From Ectothiorhodospira mobilis (GTDB lineage: Bacteria; Pseudomonadota; Gammaproteobacteria; Ectothiorhodospirales; Ectothiorhodospiraceae): DNA of 64,000 bases. Each line of letters starts with the position of its first letter. Position 1 is the stretch's first letter. Shown here one piece after another: positions 33,843 through 43,352 of this stretch. Below the pieces are notes generated by a model, which was not told the origin of the DNA, did not search any database, and saw only the letters and a program-made list of their open reading frames with translations. The stretch spans positions 1 through 64,000 of the forward strand of contig NZ_NRSK01000008.1 in NCBI RefSeq assembly GCF_016584115.1, in the 5' to 3' direction. The position numbers and the translations under genes are program-made.

Positions 33843-35714
33843 CTATCGCCTCACTGCACCGATGAGGGTGTCAAACAGGGTGTTGGTGATGCTGATGACC
33901 TGGGCGGAGGCCTGGTAGGCCTGCTGGTAGCGCAGCAGGTTGGCCGCCTCCTCGTCCAGGTTCACCCCGGAAACGCTGTCCCGCTGGGCCTGGGCATCGG
34001 CCAGGAGCTGGGACTGGGCATTGGCGGCCACCTCGGCCTGGCGGGTCTGGGTGCCCACCTTGCCCACGAGGCTGTTGTAGGCCCCTTCCAGGGAGGTGCT
34101 GCCCTCGTCCAGATACCGGGTGCTCTGCACGTTGGACAGACCCAGGGCGTTGCGGTTGTCCCCCACGCCGAAGGCATCGTTGCGGGCGATGCGCACCTCG
34201 CCATCCGCCGGCTGGCTGCCGCGCACGATGATCTCCACACCGTTTTGCTCGGCGCGCCAGACCCCATCGGACATCTCGGAAAAGTCCGCCTGATTGAAGA
34301 CGATGTCTCCGGGGGCCGCGCCACCCCAGTTGGCCCAGGACTGATAGGCCCCGGGGTCCACCACCGACAGGGACTCCACCTCCGTGCCGTCGGGCACCGT
34401 GGGGACCATGGCCGCCGCCGCAGCCACCTTCTCCGGATCGCTGATCTCCACATCGATGCGGCTGGCGGCATCCCGGGTGGGGCGGATGACAAAGCTGTCC
34501 CCCGCCGAGCCCGCGGGCGGGGCGGTGATCTCCAGTCCGGCCGCGTTGATGGTCCCACCGGCGCCGGCGGTGGCCAGTACCGAACCATCCGGTTCCTTGC
34601 GCAGCTGCCACTCGCTGGCCCCGTCGTCCCAGCTGAGCCGGTAGTCGTCCGCGGTGAGCCCGGCCAGGTTCCCCCGGTCGATGGCCACCGTGGGCTCGGG
34701 TGCCGTGGTGCCGGTGGCGGTGAGCACCTCCGGCGTGGGCACATCGAAGAATGCCCCGCCGGGTTCGCCGTTGCGGTCCAGACCCGCCTGGTGCTGGTTG
34801 TTGAAGGCCACGGCCATGCCCACGGCGGCCCGGCCCAGTTCGCCACGGGCCTCGTCCAGCACGGAGCTGCGCAGCTCCAGCAGCCCGCCCAGGCGGCCGC
34901 CGGTGATCAAACGGGTCACGTCCATGCCGTCCTCACCGCCGAAACGCACCTCCCGGGGCAGGCCCGGCTGGGGGGAGACATCCGCCAGGGCCTTGGCCTT
35001 CTGCCCCAGGACGATGCCCTGGCCGTTGCCGATGAAGACGTTGAGGGCGCCGTTGTCCTGTTCCACGGTCTGCACGTCCACGAAACGGGACAATTCCAGC
35101 ACCGCCTGATCCCGCTGGTCCAGCAGGTCGTTGGGGGGCTGGCCGCGGCCCTCGGCGGCGATGATCTGCTGGTTGAGGCGGGCGATGCTCTCGGCGTGGC
35201 TGTTGACCTCCTCGATGGCGGTGCCGATCTGGCCGTTGACCACCGTCTGTTGTTCGCTGAGGCGCCGGTCCAGGAAACGGAAGCGGTCCACCAGGGATTC
35301 GGCCTCGGAGATGAGCACCGTGCGCTCGGCACTGGCGGTGGGGTCGTCGGCCACCTGCTGCACGGCGGAGAAGAAGTCCTGCATGCCGGGGGCCAGTCCG
35401 GCATCCGGATCCGCCAGCAGATCGTCCACCCGGCCCAGGTATTCGTGACGGGTGCTGTAGTAGGCCTCGGAGGTGGTGTTGTTGCGCAACTGGGTCTGCA
35501 GGAACTCGTCATACATGCGCCGCACCGTGGAGGTGTCCACCCCCTTGCCGATGTAGCCGGCGCCGCTGAACTGCCCGCCGCGGGAGACCAGTTCCGCCCG
35601 CTGGCGGCTGTAGCCCTCGGTGTTGACGTTGGCGATGTTGTGCCCCGTGGTATCCAGGGCCCGCTGGTTGGCATTGAGGGCCGAGGTGCCGATGCCGAAG
35701 AGTCCGGAACTCAT
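33843..35714 (-). CDS. flgK: Flagellar hook-associated protein FlgK
   Basis: The 623-residue HAP1 has the rod/hook-family N terminus (SSGLFGIGTSALNANQRALD, then ANVNTEGYSRQR) and C terminus (NLLRYQQAYQASAQVISITN). The centre is variable. The ATG at 35714 has GGGAGGAC upstream, so I prefer it over an in-frame ATG at 35735. FlgK caps the hook and binds FlgL. It is the first hook-junction gene after flgJ, with a 66-base gap. Confidence 0.96.
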   Translation of the reverse strand: MSSGLFGIGTSALNANQRALDTTGHNIANVNTEGYSRQRAELVSRGGQFSGAGYIGKGVDTSTVRRMYDEFLQTQLRNNTTSEAYYSTRHEYLGRVDDLLADPDAGLAPGMQDFFSAVQQVADDPTASAERTVLISEAESLVDRFRFLDRRLSEQQTVVNGQIGTAIEEVNSHAESIARLNQQIIAAEGRGQPPNDLLDQRDQAVLELSRFVDVQTVEQDNGALNVFIGNGQGIVLGQKAKALADVSPQPGLPREVRFGGEDGMDVTRLITGGRLGGLLELRSSVLDEARGELGRAAVGMAVAFNNQHQAGLDRNGEPGGAFFDVPTPEVLTATGTTAPEPTVAIDRGNLAGLTADDYRLSWDDGASEWQLRKEPDGSVLATAGAGGTINAAGLEITAPPAGSAGDSFVIRPTRDAASRIDVEISDPEKVAAAAAMVPTVPDGTEVESLSVVDPGAYQSWANWGGAAPGDIVFNQADFSEMSDGVWRAEQNGVEIIVRGSQPADGEVRIARNDAFGVGDNRNALGLSNVQSTRYLDEGSTSLEGAYNSLVGKVGTQTRQAEVAANAQSQLLADAQAQRDSVSGVNLDEEAANLLRYQQAYQASAQVISITNTLFDTLIGAVRR

Positions 35715-35780
35715 GACGTCCTCCCGGCGGTGCACCGCCCCTCGCGATGGATGATTGACGTGGACATGGTATTACCTCCC

Positions 35781-36830
35781 TCAGGATATCGGCGGCGTCT
35801 GCCCGGACTTGAGCAACGCCAGGGTCTCGCCGAGCGTCCCCCGCTGCATGATGTTCAGGATCTTGTCGGCATAGCGGGGATCGGTGGCGTAACCCGCCTC
35901 CTGCAGCCCGCGGATGTAGCCCTCCGCGTCGCCGGCGGCCTCCAGGGCCTGCCGGTAACGTGGATTGCCCTGGATGAAGGCCACATAGTCGTCGAACCCT
36001 TCCGCCAGTCCGTCATAGGCACGGAAAGCGGCGCGCTGGCGCTCCGGCACGCCGTCCACATACTCCAGGGTGGACACGTTCACCCGCGGTCCGTCCCAGC
36101 GGGCATCGGCCTTGATGCCGAAGAGGTTGAAGCTGCTGCTGCCGTCGCCGTGGCGGATCACATGCCGGCCCCAGCCGGTCTCCAGGCCCGACTGGGCCAC
36201 CAGCACCTCCGGGGGCACACCCAGTTCCCGGGCCGCCTCTTGGGCATGGGGCCAGACATCGCGGATGAATTCCTGCGGGGTCTCGGGCCGCCAGTGGGCG
36301 TCGGTCGCCGATGCCGCCCCGGCCGGATCCGCCGCCGGGATCTCCCCGGCCCCCTCCGCGGCATCCTCACCCCCCTTGCGGGCCTGGGCCACGTCCCGGG
36401 CCTGGATCGCGGCCTCGATGGTGGCCCGCAGGCTGGGCACGCGGTGATCGGGCATCTTCAGTTCCCGATCGGCGGCGACCCCGGCCTCCCGGCCACTGCC
36501 GCCGTTATTGCCGGCATCGGCCCCGGGCTGATTCCGGGAGAGTTCCCGCATCACCTGATCCCGCAGGCCGATGCCCTCCCCCTGGGCCATCTCCAGGGCG
36601 ATCTGCTGGTCGAACAGGCCCTGGTACATGCGCGTCTGCTCGTTGTTGAAGATCCCCTCGGCGGGGGCCGCCTGGCGCATGCTCTTGAGCATCATCTGGA
36701 TGAACAGGGCCTCGAACTGACGCGCCACCTCATCGGCTGCCCCGGCCTCGTGACGCTGGGCCTGGGCCCGCAGTTGCGTGAGGCCGGCGAGATCGGTGTA
36801 GTTGGTGCTGTCAGCGATGTACCCGTTCAT
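35781..36830 (-). CDS. flgJ: Flagellar rod-capping protein FlgJ with peptidoglycan hydrolase domain
   Basis: The 349-residue protein has two domains. The N-terminal rod-binding domain (about 30-105) contains VARQFEALFIQMMLKSMRQA. The C-terminal glucosaminidase domain (about 205-345) contains VLVAQSGLETGWG with the catalytic Glu, and SFNLFGIKAD. The enzyme opens the peptidoglycan as the rod grows. A Gly/Ala-rich linker joins the two. This dual form is usual in beta- and gammaproteobacteria. It lies between flgI and flgK. Confidence 0.96.
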   Translation of the reverse strand: MNGYIADSTNYTDLAGLTQLRAQAQRHEAGAADEVARQFEALFIQMMLKSMRQAAPAEGIFNNEQTRMYQGLFDQQIALEMAQGEGIGLRDQVMRELSRNQPGADAGNNGGSGREAGVAADRELKMPDHRVPSLRATIEAAIQARDVAQARKGGEDAAEGAGEIPAADPAGAASATDAHWRPETPQEFIRDVWPHAQEAARELGVPPEVLVAQSGLETGWGRHVIRHGDGSSSFNLFGIKADARWDGPRVNVSTLEYVDGVPERQRAAFRAYDGLAEGFDDYVAFIQGNPRYRQALEAAGDAEGYIRGLQEAGYATDPRYADKILNIMQRGTLGETLALLKSGQTPPIS

Positions 36831-36844
36831 GCCGGCATCCCCCC

Positions 36845-37963
36845 TCAGATCACCACCAGCTCGGCGTGCAGGGCCCCGGCCTCCCGCAGGGCCTCCAGGA
36901 TGGACACCAGGTCCCCCGGGGCGGCCCCCACCTCGTTCACGGCGCGCACGATCTCGTTGAGGCTGACGCCGGGATCGAACAGGAACATGGGGGCATCCTC
37001 CTGGGTGACCTCGATGTCCGACTGCGGCGTGACCACCGTCTCCCCCTGCCCCAGGGGGGCGGGCTGGCTCACCTGCGGGCGCTCGGTGATGGTCACCGTG
37101 AGGCTGCCGTGGGAGACGGCGGCGGGGCTCACCTGCACGTTGCTGCCGATCACCACGGTGCCGGTGCGGGAGTTGACGATGACCCGGGCCGGGGGGGCGC
37201 CGGGCTCCACCCGCAGGTTCTCCAGCATGGAGATGAAGCCCACCCGCTGCCCCGGATCCGTGGGGGCGCTGACGCGCACGGAGGAGCCGTCCAGGGGACG
37301 GGCGGTGCCGGGGCCCAGGGTGTCGTTGATGGCCTGACTCAGGCGGTTGGCGGTGGTGAAGTCATGCTGGTGCAGGTTCAGGGTGACGTGATCCCCCTGG
37401 GCGAAACCGGAGGGCACGGACCGCTCCACCGTGGCCCCGTTGGGGATGCGCCCGACGCTGGGGACGTTCACCGTCACCTGGGAGCCGTCGGCCCCATCCA
37501 CCCCCAGGCCACCCACCACCAGATCCCCCTGGGCGATGGCGTAGGTCTTGCCGTCGGCCCCCTTGAGGGGGGTCATGAGCAGGCTGCCGCCCCGCAGGCT
37601 GCCGGCGTTGCCGATGGAGGAGACGGTGATGTCGATGGTCTGCCCCGGTTTGGCGAACGGGGGCAGATCGGCATGGATCATCACCGCCGCCACGTTGCGC
37701 AGCTGGGGGTTCACGTCCGGGGGCACGGTGACCCCCAGGCGCCCGAGGATGTTCTTCAGGCTCTGCACGGTGAAGGGGGCCTGGGTGGTCTGGTCGCCGG
37801 TGCCGTCCAGGCCCACCACCAGGCCGTAGCCCACCAGCTGGTTGCTGCGCACCCCGTCCACGGAGGCCAGGTCCTTGACCCGCTGGGCGGCGGAGGCCGG
37901 CCCCAGGGGCATCAGCAGGACCATGGCCAGGAGGGAGACCGCAAGGATTCGAATCGCGTGCAT
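36845..37963 (-). CDS. flgI: Flagellar P-ring protein FlgI
   Basis: The 372-residue periplasmic protein has a signal peptide ([20 protein letters not shown], cleavage after ASA) followed by [20 protein letters not shown], typical of mature FlgI. Conserved parts such as [15 protein letters not shown] and [13 protein letters not shown] are present. It forms the P ring in the peptidoglycan layer around the rod, helped by the chaperone FlgA, encoded 8 kb away on the other strand. It ends 14 bases before flgJ. Confidence 0.97.
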   Translation of the reverse strand: MHAIRILAVSLLAMVLLMPLGPASAAQRVKDLASVDGVRSNQLVGYGLVVGLDGTGDQTTQAPFTVQSLKNILGRLGVTVPPDVNPQLRNVAAVMIHADLPPFAKPGQTIDITVSSIGNAGSLRGGSLLMTPLKGADGKTYAIAQGDLVVGGLGVDGADGSQVTVNVPSVGRIPNGATVERSVPSGFAQGDHVTLNLHQHDFTTANRLSQAINDTLGPGTARPLDGSSVRVSAPTDPGQRVGFISMLENLRVEPGAPPARVIVNSRTGTVVIGSNVQVSPAAVSHGSLTVTITERPQVSQPAPLGQGETVVTPQSDIEVTQEDAPMFLFDPGVSLNEIVRAVNEVGAAPGDLVSILEALREAGALHAELVVI

Positions 37964-37973
37964 GACGGCGCTC

Positions 37974-38702
37974 CTAGAAGGGCCACACGGGGCTGTTGAA
38001 GAAACGGGTGAGCCAGCCGGGGCTGTTGCTGTCCGCCAGGGTGCCCCGCCCGCCGTAGGCCACCTGGGCGGCGGCCACCTGGGTGGAGAGGACGGTGTTG
38101 TCGGCGCGGATGTCCACCGGGCGCACGATGCCCCGCAGACGGATGTACTCCTCCCCCTGGTTGATCTGCAGCCACTTCTCCCCCTGCACCACCAGGTTGC
38201 CGTTGGGCAGGACCTCCGAGACCATGACGCTGATGGAACCTTCCAGCTGATTGCTCTGGGAGGCGTCCGCCTCCCCCTCGAAGCCCCGGGAACCGCTGAT
38301 GCGGGTGTCCAGTACGGGCCGGCCGTCGTAGGTCACCCCGCGCCCCAGGAGGGTGGGGCCCTCCAGACCCACCTGGCTGTCCTTGCTGGTGGAGGTGCTG
38401 GAGGACTTGCTGGCCTGGGTGCTCTCCGCCAGGATCACCTGCAGGATGTCCCCCACCCGGTGGGCCTTGTAATCGGCGAACAGGCCGTCCCCCGAGGCCG
38501 GCTGGAAGATGGCGCCGTTGTTCTCCTCGGGGGGCAGCGGCCCGGGGGGCATGACACTGGCGAACTCCGGGTCGTCGCCCCGCTCCACCGGCTGCAGGCT
38601 GGCGCAGCCGCCGGTGAGCAGAAACAGCGCCAGCAGGGCCGTCAGGCGGGTCCCGGAGGGCCTGCCGGTGGATGGATGGTATGCGATCGCCTGGATCTTC
38701 AT
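37974..38702 (-). CDS. flgH: Flagellar L-ring lipoprotein FlgH
   Basis: The 242-residue product has a lipoprotein signal ([14 protein letters not shown]), with Cys33 as the lipidated residue if the start at 38702 is right. Later it has [20 protein letters not shown] and a C-terminal region ([20 protein letters not shown]) typical of FlgH. It forms the outer-membrane L ring. The N terminus before the hydrophobic core is about 20 residues, somewhat long. It lies between flgG and flgI (10-base gap). Confidence 0.95.
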   Translation of the reverse strand: MKIQAIAYHPSTGRPSGTRLTALLALFLLTGGCASLQPVERGDDPEFASVMPPGPLPPEENNGAIFQPASGDGLFADYKAHRVGDILQVILAESTQASKSSSTSTSKDSQVGLEGPTLLGRGVTYDGRPVLDTRISGSRGFEGEADASQSNQLEGSISVMVSEVLPNGNLVVQGEKWLQINQGEEYIRLRGIVRPVDIRADNTVLSTQVAAAQVAYGGRGTLADSNSPGWLTRFFNSPVWPF

Positions 38703-38742
38703 GGTGCGGCCTCTTGCGTCCCCCTGCGCGCGGCGTTTGCCG

Positions 38743-39531
38743 TTACAGGTTGTTGTTCAGGTACTGCATCATCTGGTCCGAGGAGGAGATGGATTTGGAG
38801 TTGATCTCGTAGGCCCGCTGGGTCTCGATCATGTTCACCAGTTCCTCGGCGATGTTGACGTTGGAGCTCTCCAGGGCCCCCTGCATCAGGCGGCCCAGGC
38901 CGTCCTGCCCCGGATTGCCCTGCTGGGGGGCGCCGCTGGCGGCGGTCTCCGCGTACAGGTTCTGCCCCAGGGGCTCCAGCCCGGCGGGGTTGACGAAATC
39001 CGCCAGCTGGATATTGCCGATCTCCACCGGGGCGTCCTCCTCCCCCGCCACCGTGGCGCTGACGATGCCGTCCTCACTGATGGAGATGCTCTTGGTGCCC
39101 TCGGGCACGAAGATCCCCGGCTGCAGGGGGTAGCCGTTGGACATGACCACCTGCCCCTCGGAGTTGAGCTGGAAGCTGCCGTCGCGGGTGTAGGCCACGT
39201 TACCGTCGGGGGTGAGGATCTCGAAGAATCCGCGCCCCTGGATGGCCACGTCCAGGGAGTTGTCGGTCTGGATGTGGTTGCCCTGGGTGAAGATCTTCTC
39301 CGTGGCCACCGTGCGCACCCCCACGCCCACCATGAGGCCGGTGGGGAGCTCGTTGTTCTGGGCCGCCTGGGCCCCGGGCTGGCGGATGTTCTGGTAGATC
39401 AGGTCCTCGAAGGAGGCGCGCCCCTTCTTGAAGGCCGTGGTGTTCACGTTGGCCAGGTTGTTGGACAGGGTGGACATGCGCGTCTGCTGCGCGTCCAGCC
39501 CGGTCTTGGAGATCCACATTGCCTGATTCAT
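38743..39531 (-). CDS. flgG: Flagellar distal rod protein FlgG
   Basis: The 262-residue protein, the usual FlgG length, begins MNQAMWISKTGLDAQQTRM with LSNNLANVNTTAFKKGRASF. It contains YTRDGSFQLNSEGQVVMSNG and ends EINSKSISSSDQMMQYLNNN. It forms the distal rod. It follows flgF by 27 bases and precedes flgH. Confidence 0.97.
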   Translation of the reverse strand: MNQAMWISKTGLDAQQTRMSTLSNNLANVNTTAFKKGRASFEDLIYQNIRQPGAQAAQNNELPTGLMVGVGVRTVATEKIFTQGNHIQTDNSLDVAIQGRGFFEILTPDGNVAYTRDGSFQLNSEGQVVMSNGYPLQPGIFVPEGTKSISISEDGIVSATVAGEEDAPVEIGNIQLADFVNPAGLEPLGQNLYAETAASGAPQQGNPGQDGLGRLMQGALESSNVNIAEELVNMIETQRAYEINSKSISSSDQMMQYLNNNL

Positions 39532-39558
39532 GGTTCATTCCTCCTCGGCGCCCGTACC

Positions 39559-40299
39559 TCAGGACAGGCGCAGCAGTTGCGAGCCGGAGCGGGCCAGATC
39601 GTCCGCGGTCTTCATGAGCTTGACCTGGGTCTCGAAATTGCGGGACAGCTCGATCATGTTCACCATGGCCTCCACGGTGCTGACGTTGCTGCCCTCCAGC
39701 ACCCCGGAGGCCAGGCGGACCCCGGCATCCGCCGGTTCCACCGCCCCGTCGTCACGACGGAACAGGCCGTCCTCGCCCCGGGAGATGGCCTCGTTGTCCG
39801 GATTGACCAGCTTCACCCGCCCCACCTGGGCCAGGACGTTGGGCTCCTGCCCCAGGGGGCGCACGCTGATGGTGCCGTCGCCGCCGATCTCGATCTTCTC
39901 GAAGGGGGGGATGGCAATGGGGCCGTCATCCCCCAGGACCGGCCGTCCGTCGCCGGTGGTGAGCAGCCCCAGGCTGTCCACCTTGAAGTTGCCGGCACGG
40001 GTGTAGGCCTCGTTGCCATCGGGGCCCTGGACCGCGATCCAGCCCTCCCCCTGCACCGCCACGTCCAGGCTGCGGCCGGTGGAGATCTGCGGGCCATGGG
40101 TGAAGTCCGCCTCCGTCGCCTTGAGCTGCACATAGTCCCGGCTGTCGTACACCGGACCCCGCATGGGGTGGTTGACGAAGCTCTCCAGGCTCTGGCGGAA
40201 GGCAGTGGTGTTGGCATTGGCCAGGTTGTGGGCGTTCACCTCCTGGGAATGCGCCGCCTCCCGGGCGCCGGTCATGGCGATGTAGAGCATGCGGTCCAT
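39559..40299 (-). CDS. flgF: Flagellar proximal rod protein FlgF
   Basis: The 246-residue protein begins MDRMLYIAMTGAREAAHSQE, followed by NAHNLANANTTAFRQ. It shares the rod/hook architecture with YTRAGNFKVDSLGLL in the middle and a C-terminal NMIELSRNFETQVKLM. The start sequence and the length are those of FlgF. It lies between flgE (13-base gap) and flgG. Confidence 0.96.
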   Translation of the reverse strand: MDRMLYIAMTGAREAAHSQEVNAHNLANANTTAFRQSLESFVNHPMRGPVYDSRDYVQLKATEADFTHGPQISTGRSLDVAVQGEGWIAVQGPDGNEAYTRAGNFKVDSLGLLTTGDGRPVLGDDGPIAIPPFEKIEIGGDGTISVRPLGQEPNVLAQVGRVKLVNPDNEAISRGEDGLFRRDDGAVEPADAGVRLASGVLEGSNVSTVEAMVNMIELSRNFETQVKLMKTADDLARSGSQLLRLS

Positions 40300-40312
40300 G
40301 GCGTCTCACCCC

Positions 40313-41554
40313 TTACCGGATGTTGATGATGGTCTGGGTGATGGTGTCGGCGGTGCTGATCACCTGGGCGTTGGCCTGGTAGTTGCGCTGGGCCGTGATC
40401 AGGTTCACCAGCTGCTCGGCGATGTCCACGTTGGAGGCCTCGTAGGCCCCGCCCTGGATCAGGCCGAAATTGGAATCCCCCGCCCGCCCCAGCAGGGGCT
40501 GGCCGGACTCGGCGGTCTCCGCCCAGTTGGTCCCCCCCACGGGCTGCAGGCCCTGGGGATTGTCGAAGTTGGCCAGGGCCACCTGGCCCAGGGCGCGGTT
40601 GGCCCCGTTGGTGAAGCGGGCGAACACGGTGCCGTCGGACTCCACGCTCACGTCCACCAGCTGGCCCGTGGCATAGCCGTCCTGCTCCAGTTCGGTGACG
40701 CTGAACTTGTCGCCGTACTGGGTGGAATCGCCAAAGTCCACGGCGATCTCGCCGGCGGCGTCCCCGAGGGTGGCCCCATTGGGCAGGCCGGGATCGGTGA
40801 TGGTCAGCGGGGTGCTGGCACCGGCATTCAGGGTACCGTCCGCATTGAACTCCAGGTCGGCAGCCCCCACCTCGCTCCCTTCCAGGTAGGCCTTCACATG
40901 CCACTGCCGGGAATCCGGCGGGTCCTGCCGCTGGAAGACCAGGGACAGGTCGTGCTCCGCCCCCAGGGAGTCGTACACCGTCAGGGAGGTGGAGTCGTTA
41001 TAGGTCTCCGGATCCGCCGGATCGATGTCCCCGGGCCCAAGAATGGTCCCTGCATCATCCGTGGGGGGCGCGGCGTCCGAATTCAGGTTCACCAGGGCAT
41101 CGATGGCGGTGGTGGCCTTGGGTGCCGATTCCCCGGTGGTCAGCTGGATATCCTCGGGGGTGACGCCCCCCTCCGCCGGGTAGCCCTGCAGGCGCTGACC
41201 GGAGGAATTGACGATGTACCCCTCCTTGTCCACCTTGAACTGCCCGGCGCGGGTGTATTCCACCACCCCGTCCCGTTCCACCATGTAGAAGCCCTGACCG
41301 TTGATGGCCAGGTCCAGGTTGTTGTCCGTGTACTCGATATCCCCCTGGGTGAACTGCTGGGCCACGTCCGCCAGACGCACCCCGCTGCCGGTGGCCGTCT
41401 TGGACACCCCGGTGTAGGAGAGGGCGAAGACGTCCGCGAACTCCGCCCGGGACCCCTTGAACCCCGCCGTGGAGGCGTTGGCCACGTTGTGGCCCGTGAC
41501 CTCCAGGTCCTGGGAGGCGGCGTTGAGGCCGGTCAATCCGATATTGAAAGGCAT
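40313..41554 (-). CDS. flgE: Flagellar hook protein FlgE
   Basis: The 413-residue hook protein begins MPFNIGLTGLNAASQDLEVT with GHNVANASTAGFKGSRAEFA. It has YTRAGQFKVDKEGYIVNSSG, an expanded central hook domain (about 150-330), and a C-terminal ANVDIAEQLVNLITAQRNYQ. The gene follows flgD by 35 bases. The size is in the normal FlgE range. Confidence 0.97.
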   Translation of the reverse strand: MPFNIGLTGLNAASQDLEVTGHNVANASTAGFKGSRAEFADVFALSYTGVSKTATGSGVRLADVAQQFTQGDIEYTDNNLDLAINGQGFYMVERDGVVEYTRAGQFKVDKEGYIVNSSGQRLQGYPAEGGVTPEDIQLTTGESAPKATTAIDALVNLNSDAAPPTDDAGTILGPGDIDPADPETYNDSTSLTVYDSLGAEHDLSLVFQRQDPPDSRQWHVKAYLEGSEVGAADLEFNADGTLNAGASTPLTITDPGLPNGATLGDAAGEIAVDFGDSTQYGDKFSVTELEQDGYATGQLVDVSVESDGTVFARFTNGANRALGQVALANFDNPQGLQPVGGTNWAETAESGQPLLGRAGDSNFGLIQGGAYEASNVDIAEQLVNLITAQRNYQANAQVISTADTITQTIINIR

Positions 41555-41589
41555 GGTGGTTTCCTCGCTGGATGCTGTTTTGAACCGTT

Positions 41590-42270
41590 TCAGCCGATGC
41601 GGCGGACCTCGGAGAGACCGATCTCCCCGAACCCATCCACCTGGAGCATGACCCCGTCATTCCCCTGGCCGGTGCGCACACTGTTCACCCGGGCATTGAG
41701 CAGGGTCTGGGGCTGGACATTGCCGTCTTCCCCCTGGGCCTGGGCCCGGAATTCGTAGATCCCCGCCGGGGCGCGCTCCCCGGTGTTGGTGGTCCCGTCC
41801 CAGTGGAAGGTACTCAGTCCTCCGGGCTGGGCCCCCAGGGGGATGCGCTTCACCAGACTGCCGGCGGTGTCATAGACACCCACGGTGACATCCGAGGCGG
41901 AACGCTCCAGGTCCACCGCGCCTTCCACGCCCCCTTCCGAACCCAGGGTGGCCAGATCCACCGGCACCAGCACCTCCCGGTCCACCAGGCTGGCGGCCTG
42001 CAGGGTCTGGTTGGACTGCATGGAACCGGCGATCTCCTTGAAGGACTGCTGCATCTCGGTGATGCCGTTCACCGTGCTGAACTGGGCCATCTGCCCGAGG
42101 AAATCGGAACTCTCCATGGGCTTGAACGGATCCTGGTTCTTCATCTGGGTGATCATCATGTTCAGAAAGTCCTTCTGACCCAGTTCCCCGCGGCTGTTCT
42201 TGGTCTCCTGTGCATCGGCGGAACCGGTGAGGCCCAGCCGCTGCAGTACACTTGGATCGATGGTGCTCAT
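41590..42270 (-). CDS. flgD: Flagellar hook-capping protein FlgD
   Basis: The 226-residue protein has the FlgD N-terminal segment LGQKDFLNMMITQMKNQDPF and then QMAQFSTVNGITEMQQSF. The C-terminal region holds FlgD Ig-like and Tudor-like folds (VYDTAGSLVKRIPLG, FHWDGTTNTGERAPAG). It caps the growing hook and directs FlgE polymerisation. It lies between flgC (11-base gap) and flgE. Confidence 0.96.
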   Translation of the reverse strand: MSTIDPSVLQRLGLTGSADAQETKNSRGELGQKDFLNMMITQMKNQDPFKPMESSDFLGQMAQFSTVNGITEMQQSFKEIAGSMQSNQTLQAASLVDREVLVPVDLATLGSEGGVEGAVDLERSASDVTVGVYDTAGSLVKRIPLGAQPGGLSTFHWDGTTNTGERAPAGIYEFRAQAQGEDGNVQPQTLLNARVNSVRTGQGNDGVMLQVDGFGEIGLSEVRRIG

Positions 42271-42281
42271 GTCGGTCTACC

Positions 42282-42722
42282 TCAGCCCTGTCCCATCTGC
42301 AGGGTGCGCAGGAGCAGTTGCTTGGTGGTATTCATCACCTCCACGTTGTTCTCGTAGCTGCGGGAGGCGGAGATCATGTTGGCCATCTCATCCACCATGT
42401 TGACGTTGGGCATGTAGACATAGCCCTCGTCGTTGGCCTGGGGATGATGGGGCTCGTATTTCAGGCGGGGCTCGGCATCGCTCTCCACGATGTCCACCAC
42501 CCGCACCGAGGCGCTGGAGGGCTGGCTACTGCCCGCTCCGGCGCCGGCGCTCACCTGCTCCATCACCGCCTGGAACACCGGCTGCTTGGAACGGTACGCC
42601 CCCTCGGCGGTGGGACTGCCCACCTGGGCATTGGCCATGTTACTGGCGATGGTGTTGAGGCGCACCGACTGGGCGGCCATGGCCGACCCGGAAACGTCAA
42701 AGGCCTTGAACAGGTTGCTCAT
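42282..42722 (-). CDS. flgC: Flagellar proximal rod protein FlgC
   Basis: The 146-residue protein begins MSNLFKAFDVSGSAMAAQSV with NTIASNMANAQVG, and ends YENNVEVMNTTKQLLLRTL. It has YVYMPNVNMVDEMANMISA, the FlgC signature. It forms part of the proximal rod. It follows flgB by 18 bases. Confidence 0.97.
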   Translation of the reverse strand: MSNLFKAFDVSGSAMAAQSVRLNTIASNMANAQVGSPTAEGAYRSKQPVFQAVMEQVSAGAGAGSSQPSSASVRVVDIVESDAEPRLKYEPHHPQANDEGYVYMPNVNMVDEMANMISASRSYENNVEVMNTTKQLLLRTLQMGQG

Positions 42723-42740
42723 GATTCACTCCTCCACGGC

Positions 42741-43139
42741 CTACTGACCGCCCTTGAGGGCGTTCTTCAGACCGACAAACTTGTCACCGAGAAAGTCCAG
42801 GCTGGCCTGATACTGCACGGCGTTCTCCGCGAAGGCCGCCTGCTCCAGCTGGGGGTCCACCGTGTTGCCATCCAAAGACGGCTGGGTGGGGACGCGGTAG
42901 AGGGCCTCACCGGGACCGCCCTGCCCCTCGGCATGGATGTGGGTGGCATGGGTGGTACGCAGATGCAGGGCCCCCGAGGTATCCGCCTCCTCCAGGGCCT
43001 GGCGGAAATCCAGGTCCCGCGCCTTGTAGTGGGGGGTGTCGGCGTTGGCGATATTGGAGGACAGCAGCTCCATGCGCCGGGAACGGACCTGCAGGGCCTG
43101 TTCATGGATGCCAAGGGCGTCTTGGAATGAAAGGGGCAT
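42741..43139 (-). CDS. flgB: Flagellar proximal rod protein FlgB
   Basis: The 132-residue protein starts MPLSFQDALGIHEQALQVRS with LLSSNIANADTPHYKARDLD. The ATG at 43139 is preferred: the frame is open for 44 codons upstream but that stretch carries the sigma-54 promoter, and the family starts here. FlgB is the innermost rod protein. It is the first gene of flgBCDEFGHIJKL, driven by the sigma-54 site 38-53 bases upstream. Confidence 0.96.
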   Translation of the reverse strand: MPLSFQDALGIHEQALQVRSRRMELLSSNIANADTPHYKARDLDFRQALEEADTSGALHLRTTHATHIHAEGQGGPGEALYRVPTQPSLDGNTVDPQLEQAAFAENAVQYQASLDFLGDKFVGLKNALKGGQ

Positions 43140-43176
43140 GGTCTTCGACCTCAAGAATTCCTCTTGCCGATCGAAT

Positions 43177-43192
43177 TGCAAGCCCTGTGCCA
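43177..43192 (-). promoter_or_regulatory. Sigma-54 promoter of flgBCDEFGHIJKL
   Basis: The minus strand reads TGGCAC-AGGGC-TTGCA, an exact match to the sigma-54 consensus TGGCAC-N5-TTGC with GG and GC at the -24 and -12 positions. It lies 38 bases before the flgB ATG. The class II flagellar activator FleQ/FlrC would be expected to drive it; its gene is not in the window. Confidence 0.9.
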
Positions 43193-43352
43193 TCCCTTGG
43201 AATGGCTTATCGCTCAGTGACTTGAAGACTGGAAGGTGCCGATGGGAAGGCCCCATGCGGCAAACTTTCACCGCCGGGAACCGGGCACCGGGGAGGGAAA
43301 AGACGGATTCTTGACGGATTGCCGCGGAAGGCTGCGGGCGCGGGTGCCGTGG

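Noticed and set aside
32193-37337. A 1714-codon open frame on the plus strand
   Set aside because: It runs antisense through prfB, flgL, flgK, flgJ and flgI, which are clear genes. High GC removes stop codons from the opposite strand, and the translation shows no known domain.
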